From the NCBI GenBank assembly GCA_918807975.1, contig OU964921.1, positions 46,278,498 through 46,342,497 on the forward strand: 64,000 nucleotides of DNA. The letters are read 5' to 3'. Source of the stretch: Aplidium turbinatum. Lineage: Eukaryota; Chordata; Ascidiacea; Aplousobranchia; Polyclinidae. Position 1 is the stretch's first letter; each line of letters begins with the position of its first letter. Below the pieces are notes generated by a model. It was given only the letters and a program-made list of their open reading frames with translations, had not been told where the DNA came from and made no database searches. This document shows, piece by piece, positions 9,989-22,219 of the stretch. The position numbers and the translations under genes were made by a program.

Positions 9989-11826
9989 TTTTTTCGATAT
10001 GATCAAGTCAACTGCTTCATGCTGACGGCGTGCCAGGGTTATGTCTATTATGAAAACTATCATTGATTAGAAGTCGATTGTGTGCAAATCGACAACCAAA
10101 AATTTAACATCATTGTATCAATGACCATTCACAAGATCATGATATTGAAAGAATTATAAAGTATGTTCTGAATGAGGAATACGTCACAATGGTCTCATCA
10201 ACAGTTCTGCAAATTGCTTGGTTGCCTTGTTATAGTTTTTATGACATTCAATTTACATTTTGTTTTAGTTCTTTCATTTCACACTTGACAATTACAAGAA
10301 TGTTAAAGACGCTTTGAAATCGATTGGGACGTCCTGGCCTTGGCTTTTGCAACTGACAACAAATATCCCCTTTGGACTCATCAATCAAGTTGGAAAAGCT
10401 CATAATATTCTGGTCAGTTCTAACTATTGATTGCACACATGAATCTTCCTTGTTACTTTGCAAGTCGATGTTATACATCGTATATTGTGACCAATACTTA
10501 TCTTCTTCAATAAAATTGTACTTGCAACTACAATATCAAAGTACGCACCAATATGTGCCTACAGATATCGAAAGTTAAATACCACTATTAATCGAAAATT
10601 GAAAGTGGTCTGCTCTTGTTTGAAATAGTTTTATAATCACGAGTTTCACTCCTTTCCTAGACTGAGTATTTCTTGTGCTTCCTCACTGACAGACAAGTTG
10701 GTCTCGTCCTACAAACTTTCACCTCACAATAGATTTGGAAACTTTTGCAGATTTTAACTTTTGTCACATCAAAACTGGGCACGTGTCAAGCGCTTGCATT
10801 GTTTGTTGTAACGTCATTGTGACGTCTAAACAACGCAACAGTTGTGCAAACATTATGTACAAGCAGAAGCCCTCACCTCACCATTGTCATGAAACAATAG
10901 CATCGCGCGCACGGCTGGCTCAGTTGGAGCACTTGTGCAGACAGGTGGCCACGAGTTAACTTACAACTTTCTCACAGCAAATCCATTCAATTCGTGATTC
11001 CTTTGCTTTCGTCTGCATTATTCTGATGTCATAATTGCAATCTATTGTACATGATAATTCTCTTCCAGTTTTCTGTTTCTCATTGTTTAACGCGGAAGTT
11101 CTTTATTGTCGATTGGGTTATTGTCTATATTGCTTCTACTTTTGTCTAACCTGCTATTGTTATGTTGAACAATTAATTTTGTGAATATCGGAAATTTATT
11201 AATTTTCCAGAACATTGTTGACTATTGTCCAACAAACTGGTCCTGACTATAATGGGATTAATGCAGGGGTGCGGGGTGGGGTGGCCACGCCCCATGTCAC
11301 TACGCCACTTACTCAAGTCAAGTGAAAAAATATCTAAGGTTTATTCTTTTGATTTTTAGAAGTTTCCAAGCTTCAATATTTTGAAAGGGGAGAGGGTTTT
11401 TTTTTGCGAATTCCTATGACATTGAACAAAATCATACATAATAGTTAGTTGCGAAATTATCTCATCAAACCATTGTAATTCCTTGCAATGAAGAGGATTG
11501 TGATGACGTTTAGCTCGATCTGGATAGTTTTGTTGCTTGAAAGATGATTGGCCAAGAACATTGTTGCGGAGAAAACTTCACCAGTCACGTGACAAGTTAT
11601 TCCAAGCTCATGTTGAGAGAAATGATGTTTCAAGAAATTTTGCAAAGAATTCCAAATGTTTTAATGCAACAATGTTTTGACAAAATGTTTTGAAAATATT
11701 ATGATGTATGTCATTACGTCACTTACTCAAGTCAAGTGTAGAGATCCTTGAAAGGAAATGTCAAAGATCTTTTCTTTTAACTTTAAAAAAGTTTCTTTCC
11801 GACGACGAAGTTTCTACTGGAAAATA

Positions 11827-12239
11827 CGACGCCATTTTGTTATAAACGAAACTGTTTGGCATTTCTGTGACGTTTCGTTGCTTCAACGTTGCATTATGAT
11901 GCAATAAGTTGAATTATTCCACGAGTTTTGTGATGGCAAATTCCAAATATTTTGTGTTTTGACAAAATGTTTTGAAATTATTATGAAATGAATTTCCATT
12001 TTGTTTTGATCACTTTCCGCTGTGTACTTCTTATGATGTCATATTGATTTAGCAGTTATTACGTCACATATTGATTGTTCTATCATAATGGCATGAAGAG
12101 CAAACAGAGTACATTTGTGACACTTGTAACCTCACTGCTGGAGCATACGACGCCATTTTGTTATAAACGAAACTGTTTGGCATTTCTGTGACGTTTCGTT
12201 GCTTCAACTTTGCATTATGATGCAATAAGTTGAATTCTT
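11827..12239. repeat. Direct repeat of about 93 bp
   Basis: The stretch starting ACGACGCCATTTTGTTATAA at 11827 recurs at 12147 with one or two changes, both running through GCATTATGATGCAATAAG. Related copies occur in units 2 and 3. Confidence 0.8.
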
Positions 12240-12768
12240 CCACGAGTTTGGTGTCGACGATGAAGTTTCTTGACAACGATCTTATTGAACTTGCAAGCCG
12301 CCATTTTGATTTCAGTTATAGAACATTTTGAAACTTGTTTATTGTAACTTTACATCAGTTTTCATTAGTTCATTAAAAGTCGAATGCAATAATTGATGTG
12401 AGTGCTGAGGAATTTATTTAGAAGCATTTGTATGATGCAGTTTGCAAGTGGGAATGTTGATGCGTTTCGACGACGTACGAAACTTTCACATCAACAAGCT
12501 GCCGCCATTTTGTTTTCGCCACCGCGTCTCGAGTGGTTTGGTTTTAGTTGACTTGGTTGGTTTTGAAGCTTTATCCTCGGACTGACAAAGCCTTGATAGG
12601 TTATTCCTGCTAGTTTCGCATACTTGTAGAGGCCTTTGACGCAGGGCTGGTTACCGAGATTGACAGAGTGAAGTTTTCCGATTTTTAAAGTTTTGTTGCC
12701 TTGGAATTATTCCATTCACTAGGTGCCGCTAAATGGAGAGCAGTCATTGGTCTTGACGTTTCTTCGTT

Positions 12769-12809
12769 CCAGAAGTCACACGCTAACCAACTGAGCTCTC
12801 GGGGCGGAC
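12769..12809 (-). other. tRNA-like 5' half (A-box only)
   Basis: On the minus strand this reads CCGCCCCGAGAGCTCAGTTG followed by GTTAGCG, a good D-arm and A-box of a tRNA. No matching B-box or 3' half follows, so it is a decayed tRNA or the head of a tRNA-derived SINE. Related copies lie near 31833-31873 and 58374-58416. Confidence 0.4.
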
Positions 12810-13274
12810 AATACCGTGGTTTGTGACGTCAGCGTTTTGAAAGCTTTGTTGATGCCTTACTTACATGACACGCATGACTGGTTGTTGAAATTTACAGACA
12901 AGTTGTTTGAAGTTCATATGACCCAAGGATGACTTGAGCGATTGCATGGAATGTTGATTTAATTGTACTTCGATTTAATCCTTAGTTTCTTTCTGAAACA
13001 ATCGTTCTGAAACATGCCAACATTTGTAGTTTGTTATTATCAGTCTAACGGTGTAGTCTTACAGCGTCCATGGTTACGCCTGTACTGTTTAGTCTCAGTG
13101 TTTATTCGTTTTCAGTCAATGCAGCTGATGATTTTAACATCAAGAGATCACGAACCTTGATTTTGATTTGAGTTTTTAATCGGCCTTCTATTGATGAGGC
13201 CACACTGACGTCACTAGGCACGAGGCTCAGTCGGAGGAAAACTTACAAAATTAAGAAACAAAATTACTGTTCAG

Positions 13275-16200
13275 CCACGACCGCCAGTTGAGGATGCAGC
13301 ATGCAGTGACGTTTCGATTGGTGGACGCGACGTCTCAATTGAACTCGTCATTGGTCACGCAAGCGGAAGAGATTGACGAAATCGAAAACTTTCTGGAATC
13401 GAATCGTGAGATCGTCTTCGACCTGATGGAGCTTCTGTCGACCACACAAGAGGTGATGACGTCAGAATGCGATCGTTGTTTGAAAACATTTTTGTAACGT
13501 CATTTGTTGATCGTTGATTGAAGATGCTTTCTAAGTGGGAAAACTTCTTCTGAAGGTTAATCTTGGAAGCTTCACGTACTTGTCGAGGCTTTGAACCACC
13601 GATGTAGGTGAAGTCTTTGATGTCGCCAAGTTTGAAGTTTTGCAACTCAATGACCTGCACCAGTGGTTCAAAGTCTTTGAAAGTATTTCAACCTTCCAGG
13701 ATTTGACATCAAAGATGCTTCCACTGAAGATAAACTTACCGATACTTAATATACATAAAAAGAAAATTGTAAGATAAATGTGACTATACAATTTTGGTAA
13801 AGAGGTCACTTTTTTCAACCACAGACATATGCAACCAAGAAACCACACGGCATTTAACATAATCCATTAAAATTGAACATAAACTATAAGCTACAAACGT
13901 TTTCGGCCATACACACGTTAGCCTTTATCAAGTAACAAAAAAATAACTGCTTATCATATCTACCATGAAAATGAATACCTGATCTAAACACTGAATTGAA
14001 AAGCGAAATGCAAAAAGAAAGGCAGAGCATAGGAGAAAGGCACATCACATGGCGTTTAAATTACACAAGGCAAAGACGCATCATGACGCATCAAGAAAAG
14101 ACGTTGAGTAAATAAGAAGCGCCCGAGGCAAACAACTGTGTATTGAGGCGAGGATTGTATGATTTTATTAGCAAAGCCTCGTGGATTTTAGTGTCGAATT
14201 CGTTATTTTTTTGTTACTTGATAAGGGCTAACGTGTGTATGGCCGAAAACGTTTGTAGCTTATAGTTTATGTTCAATTTTAATGGATTATGTTAAATGCC
14301 GTGTGGTTTCTTGGATGTATATGTCTGTAGTGGAAAAAATGTGACTATGTACTCTATAACGACAGTTTATTTCCGGAGTGTCGTTACTGTTATAATTCGT
14401 ATAATTCACTCGTAATCATTCTTTTATCACTTGTTCAGTTTGTGTTTTTCAGTCCGGAGTGTCGTTACAGTTATAGTGCAAAGACAAATTTATACCAAAG
14501 ACAGGCAAGACACAATAATACCACAGGGTTGAGCATTACAACAGTATTGTTGTGTCTTGGTATAAAAAAGCAAACTCTCTCCCGAAACTATAAAGACAAA
14601 TTTATCTTATAATTTTCATTTGATGTATATTGCAAATTTAAGTAAATCCTAATGAGGACACACATACGTGTCGAAAACGTTTGAGTTGATTTTTTAAATA
14701 TGTTATATCTCTTTGTAATAAAACATGTTAAACCTGGTGAAGTTACTTTGTTCTGTCTGTCTGTACATCACAAGGTGTCGCGACCGTGCCAATATCTTTG
14801 TATGTAGTCAATCGTTTTCTCTCGAGTACGCTTTAAAGTCCACATTTTGTCGCTTCTACCTTTCTCCAAACCCAAACTTTGTTATGCAAATGATATTGTT
14901 TTTTCTTTGATTAGTCGGGAATAAAAAACATGAATTAGCGTTTCGTGTTTCCGATCATGTTTGCTGCTTAGTGGCAGGTAGCTTGCCAGATTTAAATAAC
15001 TGTCTTTTATTTATTGTGCTAACGTTCTTTCATTTTCTCATCAATCAACATGCTCCCTTCTTAGAAACCTAAACACTTCACTTGAACAAGGAACAATTAT
15101 TGAAGTTGCAATGGCACGAAAGACGATCATTGCAGTGAAGTGAGTCTGGAGTAAGATATTTAACTGAGTTTCATATGTAACTTAATTTTCTGCATGTGAT
15201 TCAGGATTTGAATGAACACAAGGAAGACGCTGAAGAGGCGATCAGCTCAATCCTCTCTCAACAATCCTCCTTCCTCCTTGAGAATCGTGAGATGAACAAG
15301 TCACTGGCGGCGCTGAAAAGCTGGTCGTCAGATACCATGGCAACCATCAACCAGTTTGACTCAAATGTAATCACTTCCATCGATTTCGTTTCGATATCAT
15401 TTCACGGCTTCTTCGTTAATTTTTCTCAAAGAAATATTTTGCATTTAATGGGGGAAAGAGTTTTGTGATTTGTTCATGAAAAGCTTGCGCTGGTCTGAGA
15501 AGGCAGAGTTAGCTCATTGTCAACATTAAAATAAAAATGACCCCGACATGATTTGAACACGCAACCTTCTGATCTGGAGTCAGACGCGCTACCGTTGCGC
15601 CACCGAGTCGTTGTGTTGGCGTGAAACATTGCAATGAATTGAAACAGTTGTCGGTAATGAGATGTTTTGATATTGTGGAGTGTCATGTGTTCGCATTGTC
15701 AAGAAAGAAGCTAGCAAAACGAATGATGACAATGGGCATCATTTTCGATTGACACTAGTGTTCCTCCACATCGTAGTTTGTAAAATTTTTTCCATTCGCT
15801 TTCATGGCTCCAACCGCTCTCAAGAGCGATCTAACAAACTACATTTTTTCTTCAGATCGAGTTCCTCGACGTCCGCGTCTCCTTGATCGCGGGATCAATG
15901 GATTCGTTCGCGTTCATGGATGCCAACATCACAGACCTAAGGAGCTCTGTAGATCAAATCCTCATAACTTCTTATGACAATGCAGCCATCGCGCGCAATC
16001 TCCGCCAATCTCTGATTCGCGCAGAAAAGACGCTCGCAGCCACGGTTGGTGACGTCAGTTCTGGAAGAGAAGTTCGACTTCGCGAAATGTTACGCAACAT
16101 CAACTGTTTTCATGTGACTTTGTGGCGTAACACATTTGCGAAGAGCATTTGTCGATTATGACCTTTGACCTTCATTTGTTGTTTTTAGAAATTAGAAATC

Positions 16201-19200
16201 GGTTCCAACAGAAGATCGCTGCAGAGTCAACACAACAGGTTGGCTCGCTTGGTTGCCAGGCTCGGAGAGTCCAGGAACTCCATGGAGGATCAAGCAACGC
16301 TGCTTCTTGAGAGAGTGGAAAAGTTGGAGCATAACATTTCGCAAAATATTGGAAACTCCACCGTGGTCACGTCACGGTTGAATGAAGTGGTGACAAGCCA
16401 GCAAAGCTTGTTGATGTCATTGATTGATGACGTCACACGTCAGCGTGATAACGTGGGTGGGATACTTGGAAAGGTGAAAGCTTGAATAACGCATGGTGGA
16501 AGTGGAAGACTCAAAGAAGTCTCGCTGCATGGTGACGGCTGTTTGTTCTCTTCAGGTGTGGAAGCACGAAGCGTCCTTGACTTCACTAAATCTGACAAAC
16601 TTGAAGCTGACGCAACTGCAGATGGACAGCCGAGGTTACTCGAGGTCAATCGAGAAAATGGCGAAGACAATCAAAGAGTCGAGAGATGACCTTGATGGTC
16701 TGCAGACCTTGAGCTGGGAATTGAAATTGAGGTTTGTCTTTTGACTTAATTGTGTGATGAGGTGGCGCATGTTCAAGATGACAAGCAATAACTTTTCCTG
16801 CTCTTGTCTGGCGGGTCCGCTTCCTTTTGTTTCTAAACATCCCAGGACCTGATGATGTAATAAATCGAAGTCAATTACAGATGTCTTATTTGTATAACTT
16901 CAATTTGATTTTGGACTAAGTTTGTGGAAGACAATACACGGCAACCCTGCAGTGCATATATGATGCAAGTCGATGCAATCGCACCAATAACGCAGGCAAT
17001 ATCCTTCACATTGTGGTGGATGCCAACTGTTTCTTACGTTATTTCCGTTACAGAATAAATGAACTTGCAAGTCGGAATGACGTCATTGAAGACCAAGTCG
17101 GCTTATTGGAAGCCAAGTTCAGTGGGTCACGTGATAGAATGCAATCATCAATGCATGACTTCCAGCACAAGGTCGACATCTTGGGTAAGTGGCTCATCAA
17201 ATGCACGAGATCTTTATCATTCAAGGAGCCGCCATTCATCTTGCACCTAGCTGCCATTGTGACGTCACAAATTATTGACCTTGACATTTATAAATCTCGC
17301 AACAGAATGAGAATTTCAATGAAATTAACTTTTTGACCAAATGAATCAAACCCTTGATGTTGTCTCATCTCTTAATGACTGTGAGTTGCATCCTGAGGTT
17401 GCCAAGTTTCATCAGTCGGGTGACGTGCATTGGACGAAGTTAAATTATGACGGTGCAGTATGGACAGTTCATGATCGAGAACAATCGCGCGTTGTATCCA
17501 ACCGTCAGTACGAGAAAGGAACATGATAATGATGATGATCATTCAATGCTTGTGTTTTCTTAATGTCTCTAATTTCCAACTAAAAATATTTACGGAAGCA
17601 TATTTCATACTTTTTGGGGTTATCTAAATTAATTCAAGTGAATTCTTCAATGAACTAGTTCAGCAACTTTTAATGCTTCAAGAATCGAACATGATGAAGA
17701 TTGACGTCAGAATGACGCATCTCGAGCTCGAGCAGAAAGACGCTCTGAACGAAACTTCTTCATTGTACGAAACGCTTCATGAGAAGAACAATCAGATCAG
17801 CATCCTCCAGGACTCCATCTCATTCGGAGTGAGTACCGTTAGCACCGATACTTGTTACCACAGAAGGCATCTCACAATCTATCTTAGCCAAGATGCCAAC
17901 CGCACGACACCGATGCTGCGAGTTCACATTAATCACGTCATAGATGATATTCTTTTATGATTTTTCATGAAGTAAAAGTTTTAATTTTGATGTATTTCCC
18001 CTTCACTGACAAGCCAGTCGTTGGACGTGCTCGAAAGCCTCGCCGCCACCATTGCCACCTTGCAAGAGCACATCTATGACGTCAACAACACGATATCGCG
18101 CGATGTGGAAGGCATCACCGCGCTGCTCGTCGACTTTCAGGTGGGGCTCGTTATCTTGTCGTTCACTTCTTTTCCTCTCGTGTTGTCGCAACATATCAGG
18201 GCACTCGACGGTTATTCCCTGTCTGGTGTCATCGTCAAGGGAGACAAGGCATTACATACTATGAGGTTGTCTGTACAACGAGCAATCCACCGGCAGCACT
18301 ATATGTCAAACTCCAACGCAACATCAGATCAGTTTGTTTTTTATTTACGACCATCACAACGAAAAGGAATATGCCAAACACAGCAGAGGTCTAAAAAATG
18401 GTCTGCACCATAGAACTGTACACCATCAGTGAGTAAACGGTTACGTCTTTATGACGCGAGTCTAAAGAGGTCATGACCCAACTGATTCTAGCACAGAGAT
18501 CCGAACACTTGACGCGGTGAAGATATACAACCTGACCATGGTGGTTTACACCACGCCGCATGACTCTATTGTTTACTAAACAATCCACCAGAGGCAGCCA
18601 AAAGGTTGCGTGCGGCGTGTGCAAACGGCTTTCTTGATTTTAATCGCTGCTTCCATTGTTCCTCAATGCAGTTGCATGTAGCAGGTGGCCGGGGTTTGGG
18701 TTTTACAGTTTAGTGAGAGGACTACACGATGGCACCGCAGTGTAGCTGGAAGTGCCTGCAAGGACGTCATTGCAAAACTGTTGTGATGTCATTGCATAAT
18801 TAGGGAGTGATGACATCATCAATCTTTAATTTGTAATAACTTTTAGAGCATTTGTCAGCTTGGGTGTCTGGTTATTTAGCGAATTTTATCTCCTCATTGT
18901 TCAATACTTTCCAGTGACGTATGAAATTAAACGATTGTCGACTTGTGAAGTTCCACGTAGTGGCAAAATTTGTAGCAACACTTGGATCTGTCAACTTCGT
19001 TATGAAAAGTTTCGCTTCTGTTTACACTCCAAGTAGAATTGGACTGTAATTATTATGATTATCGGTCATGATAATAATTAATTTCCGAGCATTCACCATG
19101 ATGCAGTTGATTTATATTACTCCTAGACCACTTCTTTCAATGTGTTTACAAGCTCTAAATTATTTTGAGATTTGTAATTTTATCAGTTTCACTTTTCTCC

Positions 19201-20499
19201 AGTTTGCTTTCGATACATCTGGCCGCCAGATAGAGCAGCAGTACCACGAGCTGAACATTCTTGCAGCGAACGCATCGAACCACTTCGATTATCTCTCCAG
19301 CTCTGTGGACTACCTTAGACTGGTACGATTGCATAAAGCCTCATCTCGATCTTGTATGAGCAGATGTCAAATCTGTCAACCATAAGATGTAATCGATGCA
19401 ATAATTGGAGGTTCAAGCAAATCATAGATAGCTTCCATTTTTGAGAAGAGTCTATGCACTTAAACAAAAATATCCAAAAAATTTCATGTAAATGGATCTG
19501 TGGGTGTTGCTCATCTGTGGATGTTGCTTATCTGTGGGTGTTGCTCATCTGTGGATGTTGCTCATCTGTGGATATTGCTCATCTGTGGATGTTGCTCATC
19601 TGTGGATATTGCTCATCTGTGGATGTTGCTTATCTGTGGATGTTGCTCATCTGTGGATGTCTTCAATCAGATCGCGCATCAGACAAATGAGGCGGTTGGA
19701 GAGAACCGGGATCGCGTCCGTGTTCTGAATGAGAGCTTCGTCATCTTCCAAGTTGCTCTTCCTTCGCTTTTCCACTTGGCTTCTCCTCCAAACGTAGAGG
19801 ATTATGCAGATGAACAGAGCACCGCACGATCCAGTCTCGAACGCAACGTTATTGCAGACAGCATCCCGCCTGACAGAGATGTAGAGGATTACGAGGAAGG
19901 ATACGGCAATGAAGATTACTTGGCATTACAAGGTGATCTGTGTTTGAAGAATCCAACATTATTAAAACTTTTTGCGAGGCAGCTTTCCAACCTGCGCAAT
20001 GATCTGTGGAGACTCATGATTTGAGGAGTTGTTAATTTCTTTGAATATTTCCAAATGGATCTTAGTTGAGATGTCCCGCTATGACGTCAATTTTTTTGCA
20101 TTGCCCTTAAATTGTGACGTCATCACATAATGTTACCGCGACATGATCAACAAATAAAGAGCTTTTTGCAACTCTAGTGTTGTATTGTATAGCGCTTTAA
20201 GGGATTCCCTTTCATCGAAAGTTTTTCGGATCAAACTATGAACAAAGTGTTTCCACTTCCTTTTTTAATTAATTACTTTTTTTTCAGCAAAGTCTCCTCC
20301 TGTGGAATATCGTACGTTATCCGGCTCCAGCTTGGAAGATTACCCGGAGGAGGTGGAATACAACCTTGAGTCCATTCTCAACGGTGACGCTGATGACATC
20401 AGAATCGCGCGAAAAATGACGTCACTAATGGACTCGACGTATCCCGACAATTACGATGACGACTACAATTATTACGACACAGACGAGGAGGAGCTTTAA
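13275..20499 (+). CDS. Coiled-coil extracellular-type protein, nearly complete copy 1
   Basis: Exons supported by splice signals and phase: 13275-13452, 15205-15366, 15856-16044, 16189-16473, 16556-16731, 17054-17184, 17664-17828, 18018-18140, 19203-19322, 19671-19932 and 20288-20499 (TAA). Most are phase 0 and code for about 40-95 residues of polar, heptad-like helix, for example LERVEKLEHNISQNIGNS and LEQKDALNETSSLYETL. N-glycosylation sites recur (NIT, NIS, NST, NNT, NAS, NET). The acidic Tyr-rich tail ends DTDEEEL. This suggests a long extracellular coiled-coil rod. The first exon needs an upstream partner in phase 2 that was not found, so signal peptide or membrane anchor is unseen. The exon ending 17184 (G then GTAAGT, phase 1) does not join the next exon (phase 0) unless the weaker donor AAG then GTCGAC is used. 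No family recognised. Confidence 0.65.
13796..14350. mobile_element. Long foldback element in a coiled-coil gene intron (unit 1)
   Basis: Arms at about 13796-13947 and 14202-14350 are inverted repeats of roughly 150 bp with scattered mismatches, around a spacer of about 250 bp. The arms share CTTTATCAAGTAAC and its complement. It has no coding frame. Unit 2 has the same element at 33497-34050. The family is uncertain. Confidence 0.85.
14375..14690. repeat. Composite repeats beside the foldback element (unit 1)
   Basis: Holds a direct repeat of CCGGAGTGTCGTTAC near 14375 and 14454, and a hairpin whose left arm (14492-14520) pairs with a right arm near 14544-14564. The right arm here lacks about 10 bp that are kept in unit 2 (34245-34272). 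A hammerhead-like motif is at 14648-14680. It may be part of the same mobile element as the foldback arms. Confidence 0.6.
15538..15609 (-). tRNA. tRNA-Trp (CCA), unit 1 copy
   Basis: 72 nt on the minus strand, inside a coiled-coil gene intron and antisense to it. The anticodon arm reads TCTGA CTCCAGA TCAGA with anticodon CCA; the A-box is TGGCGCAACGG and the T-arm loop is TTCAAAT. An oligo-T terminator follows directly. The acceptor stem has a G-G mismatch at the sixth pair (GACTCGG against CGGGGTC), and the T-stem has an extra G-U pair compared with the unit 3 copy. It may be weakly functional or a pseudogene. Confidence 0.85.
19494..19660. repeat. 17-bp minisatellite, about 10 units (coiled-coil gene copy 1)
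   Basis: Same array as at 518-667, with one more unit and without the TACTGTTCA variant unit. It abuts the acceptor of the exon at 19671. Confidence 0.9.
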
Positions 20500-21507
20500 T
20501 GTGATTGTGCTGTAATTTGTCAACGGATGAAGATAAACCGATGCAAGAGAGTCACCGGTTTCCATAGAAACATTGCTGTTGTTGTATCGTGACGTCAGAG
20601 TGATGCCATAACGACATTACAGTGGGCAGAGTCGACTGGTTGTATCATACGAGTTCAGGAGGATGTAAATAGCTCCTCCAGAGCGTCATGTTGGAGTTGA
20701 GAGATCCACCGTCAATATCCTTCCCGTTTGGACTCCGTGTGTTTTTATGGAAATAACTTCAAATCTCAAAGGACCCCACTTCTCACCAAATTGGACGACA
20801 ACGAACAATTGTTGATGTCAAAATATTTATCACTGTTTGTTGTGGCGCCAAATTTTATTGCTCTTTGTTTGTCATAATTGAATGTTCGTTATTTTTTTTA
20901 TTTTTATCAATACGCGATAAATTCAACGAAGATTTTTTAAGATTTGTACCTGACGTTTGTTTGTTGCTGCAGGTCGTTCATAATAACATTGCGCTAGTCT
21001 TAGGGAATTAAGAGAGAGATGGTAACTTCCTACCTCAACCAGTTGGATTAGGATTCAACAAAGTTAAGTGCGCTGCCAACAAAAAGGTTGCCAAATGTTC
21101 TTTAATTTTTAAGCCAAACTTATTAAACAGTAGTTTAAATGTCAACAAGTGCTTGCCTGTTTCATCTCGAAAGCTTTTGTGAAACTGCACAAATTTACAA
21201 ATGTCAACCATTTCTTAACAAATCGTCAACCTGGCTGTTATAGACAATAACTTGTCAATGCATGGTGACAATAAATTTAGGAAATTTCGCCAATAGAACC
21301 ACTATTTGAAAAACATTACAATACAATTGTAGACTTGTTGTGGCCGTTGATGCATTTTAGGCCTTACCCTCAAGCTATCAATGCTTGCCAGGCTATATTG
21401 AGTGACTCTTAGAGCAATCTCATTATTCAACATAAGCAGATCTTCTGTTCTACGTAGTTGAAAATCTCGGTAACCGACGCTGCACCAGTGATTCAAAGCC
21501 TCTACAG
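20500..21507. other. 3' flank of coiled-coil gene copy 1
   Basis: Matches 1507-2514 almost base for base, including the distal AATAAA (near 21270). No gene seen. Confidence 0.4.
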
Positions 21508-22219
21508 CAGTGGTTCTCAACATTTCTGTCTTGGTGCCCTCGAAGCCGTCGCGGACCCCTTTAAAAAAATCCAATTTTAGTGCATTGCGTCTCCTAACGG
21601 AAAAAATGTTTTGTATGTTTAACTCAGAAGAAATTGCTGAACAAGCGACACATGTATGACGACACATATTGATGCATTGATGAAGTTCTGTCATGAATTA
21701 TCTGTCGGCACACAAGATCAACAATCAGTATGCCTAATTTATATCCTGATTTACACAATGTTTTTCAACATTTTTTTTTCGAAAATTACCTCTTAGAAGG
21801 TTTGCAATTTGAATTTATCCCTTTTTTCATTTGTAATCATTATTTCGTTGTAATTTCAGTCATGGCAAAACTGAGGGTAGCTAGTATATTGTTGACTAAC
21901 GTTTGCATTTCTGAATCAAGGATTTATTAATAATCTTCTGTCTCAAAAGATGTACGTTTAATATACATAGCCTTATGAAAATATTTAACTTTTCTTTGTG
22001 ATTTTTTTTAGTTTGTAAACCTTTGTGCGACACTTTTTGAAATTTAAAACAATGCACTAGGCCGCCCCGACACACAGGTTGAGAATCACTGTAATGCACA
22101 AATAAAGCACAACCAATTTTAAATTGTTGTAATTTATCAATCATGCAATAAATTTGGAACCTTTCACGGACCTCCTGATAACGTTTTGGGGTCCACGGAA
22201 TCCCGGTTGAGAACCACTG
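21508..22219. mobile_element. hAT-type element, unit 2 copy
   Basis: Same 712-bp element, same CTCTACAG duplication and same position as in unit 1, so it was copied with the unit and did not insert independently. Confidence 0.92.

Larger units (their letters stand above)
9989..13274. other. Gene-poor stretch upstream of coiled-coil gene copy 1
   Basis: The 5' end of the coiled-coil gene should lie here but could not be fixed. Two exon-like pieces were seen (10269-10412 and 10855-10944); their reading frames do not join the exon at 13275, and changes between units are not coding-like. Two GCCGCCATTTTG motifs (12297-12308, 12501-12512) resemble YY1 sites. The rest shows no gene. Confidence 0.4.

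Noticed and set aside
10269-10412. Exon-like piece with TTTTAG acceptor, 48 codons (GTSWPWLLQLTTNIP) and GTCAGT donor
   Set aside because: The unit 4 counterpart is one base shorter, and most substitutions between units change residues. No phase-compatible partner exon was found.
10855-10944. Possible first exon MYKQKPSPHHCHET ... LEHLCRQ before a GTGGCC donor
   Set aside because: It ends in phase 0 while the next coiled-coil exon needs phase 2. Unit 3 differs by three replacement and no silent changes.
10900-10960. tRNA gene suggested by TGGCTCAGTTGG (A-box match)
   Set aside because: No B-box, no cloverleaf and no terminator follow.
13050-13170. ATG frame MVTPVLFSLSVYSFSVNA as a signal peptide for the coiled-coil gene
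   Set aside because: No donor gives the phase 2 needed to join the exon at 13275, and no other support was seen.
15065-15139. Possible 25-codon exon NLNTSLEQGTIIEVAM between TTCTTAG and GTGAGT
   Set aside because: The only open phase (2 in, 2 out) is incompatible with both neighbours, which join each other directly in phase 0.
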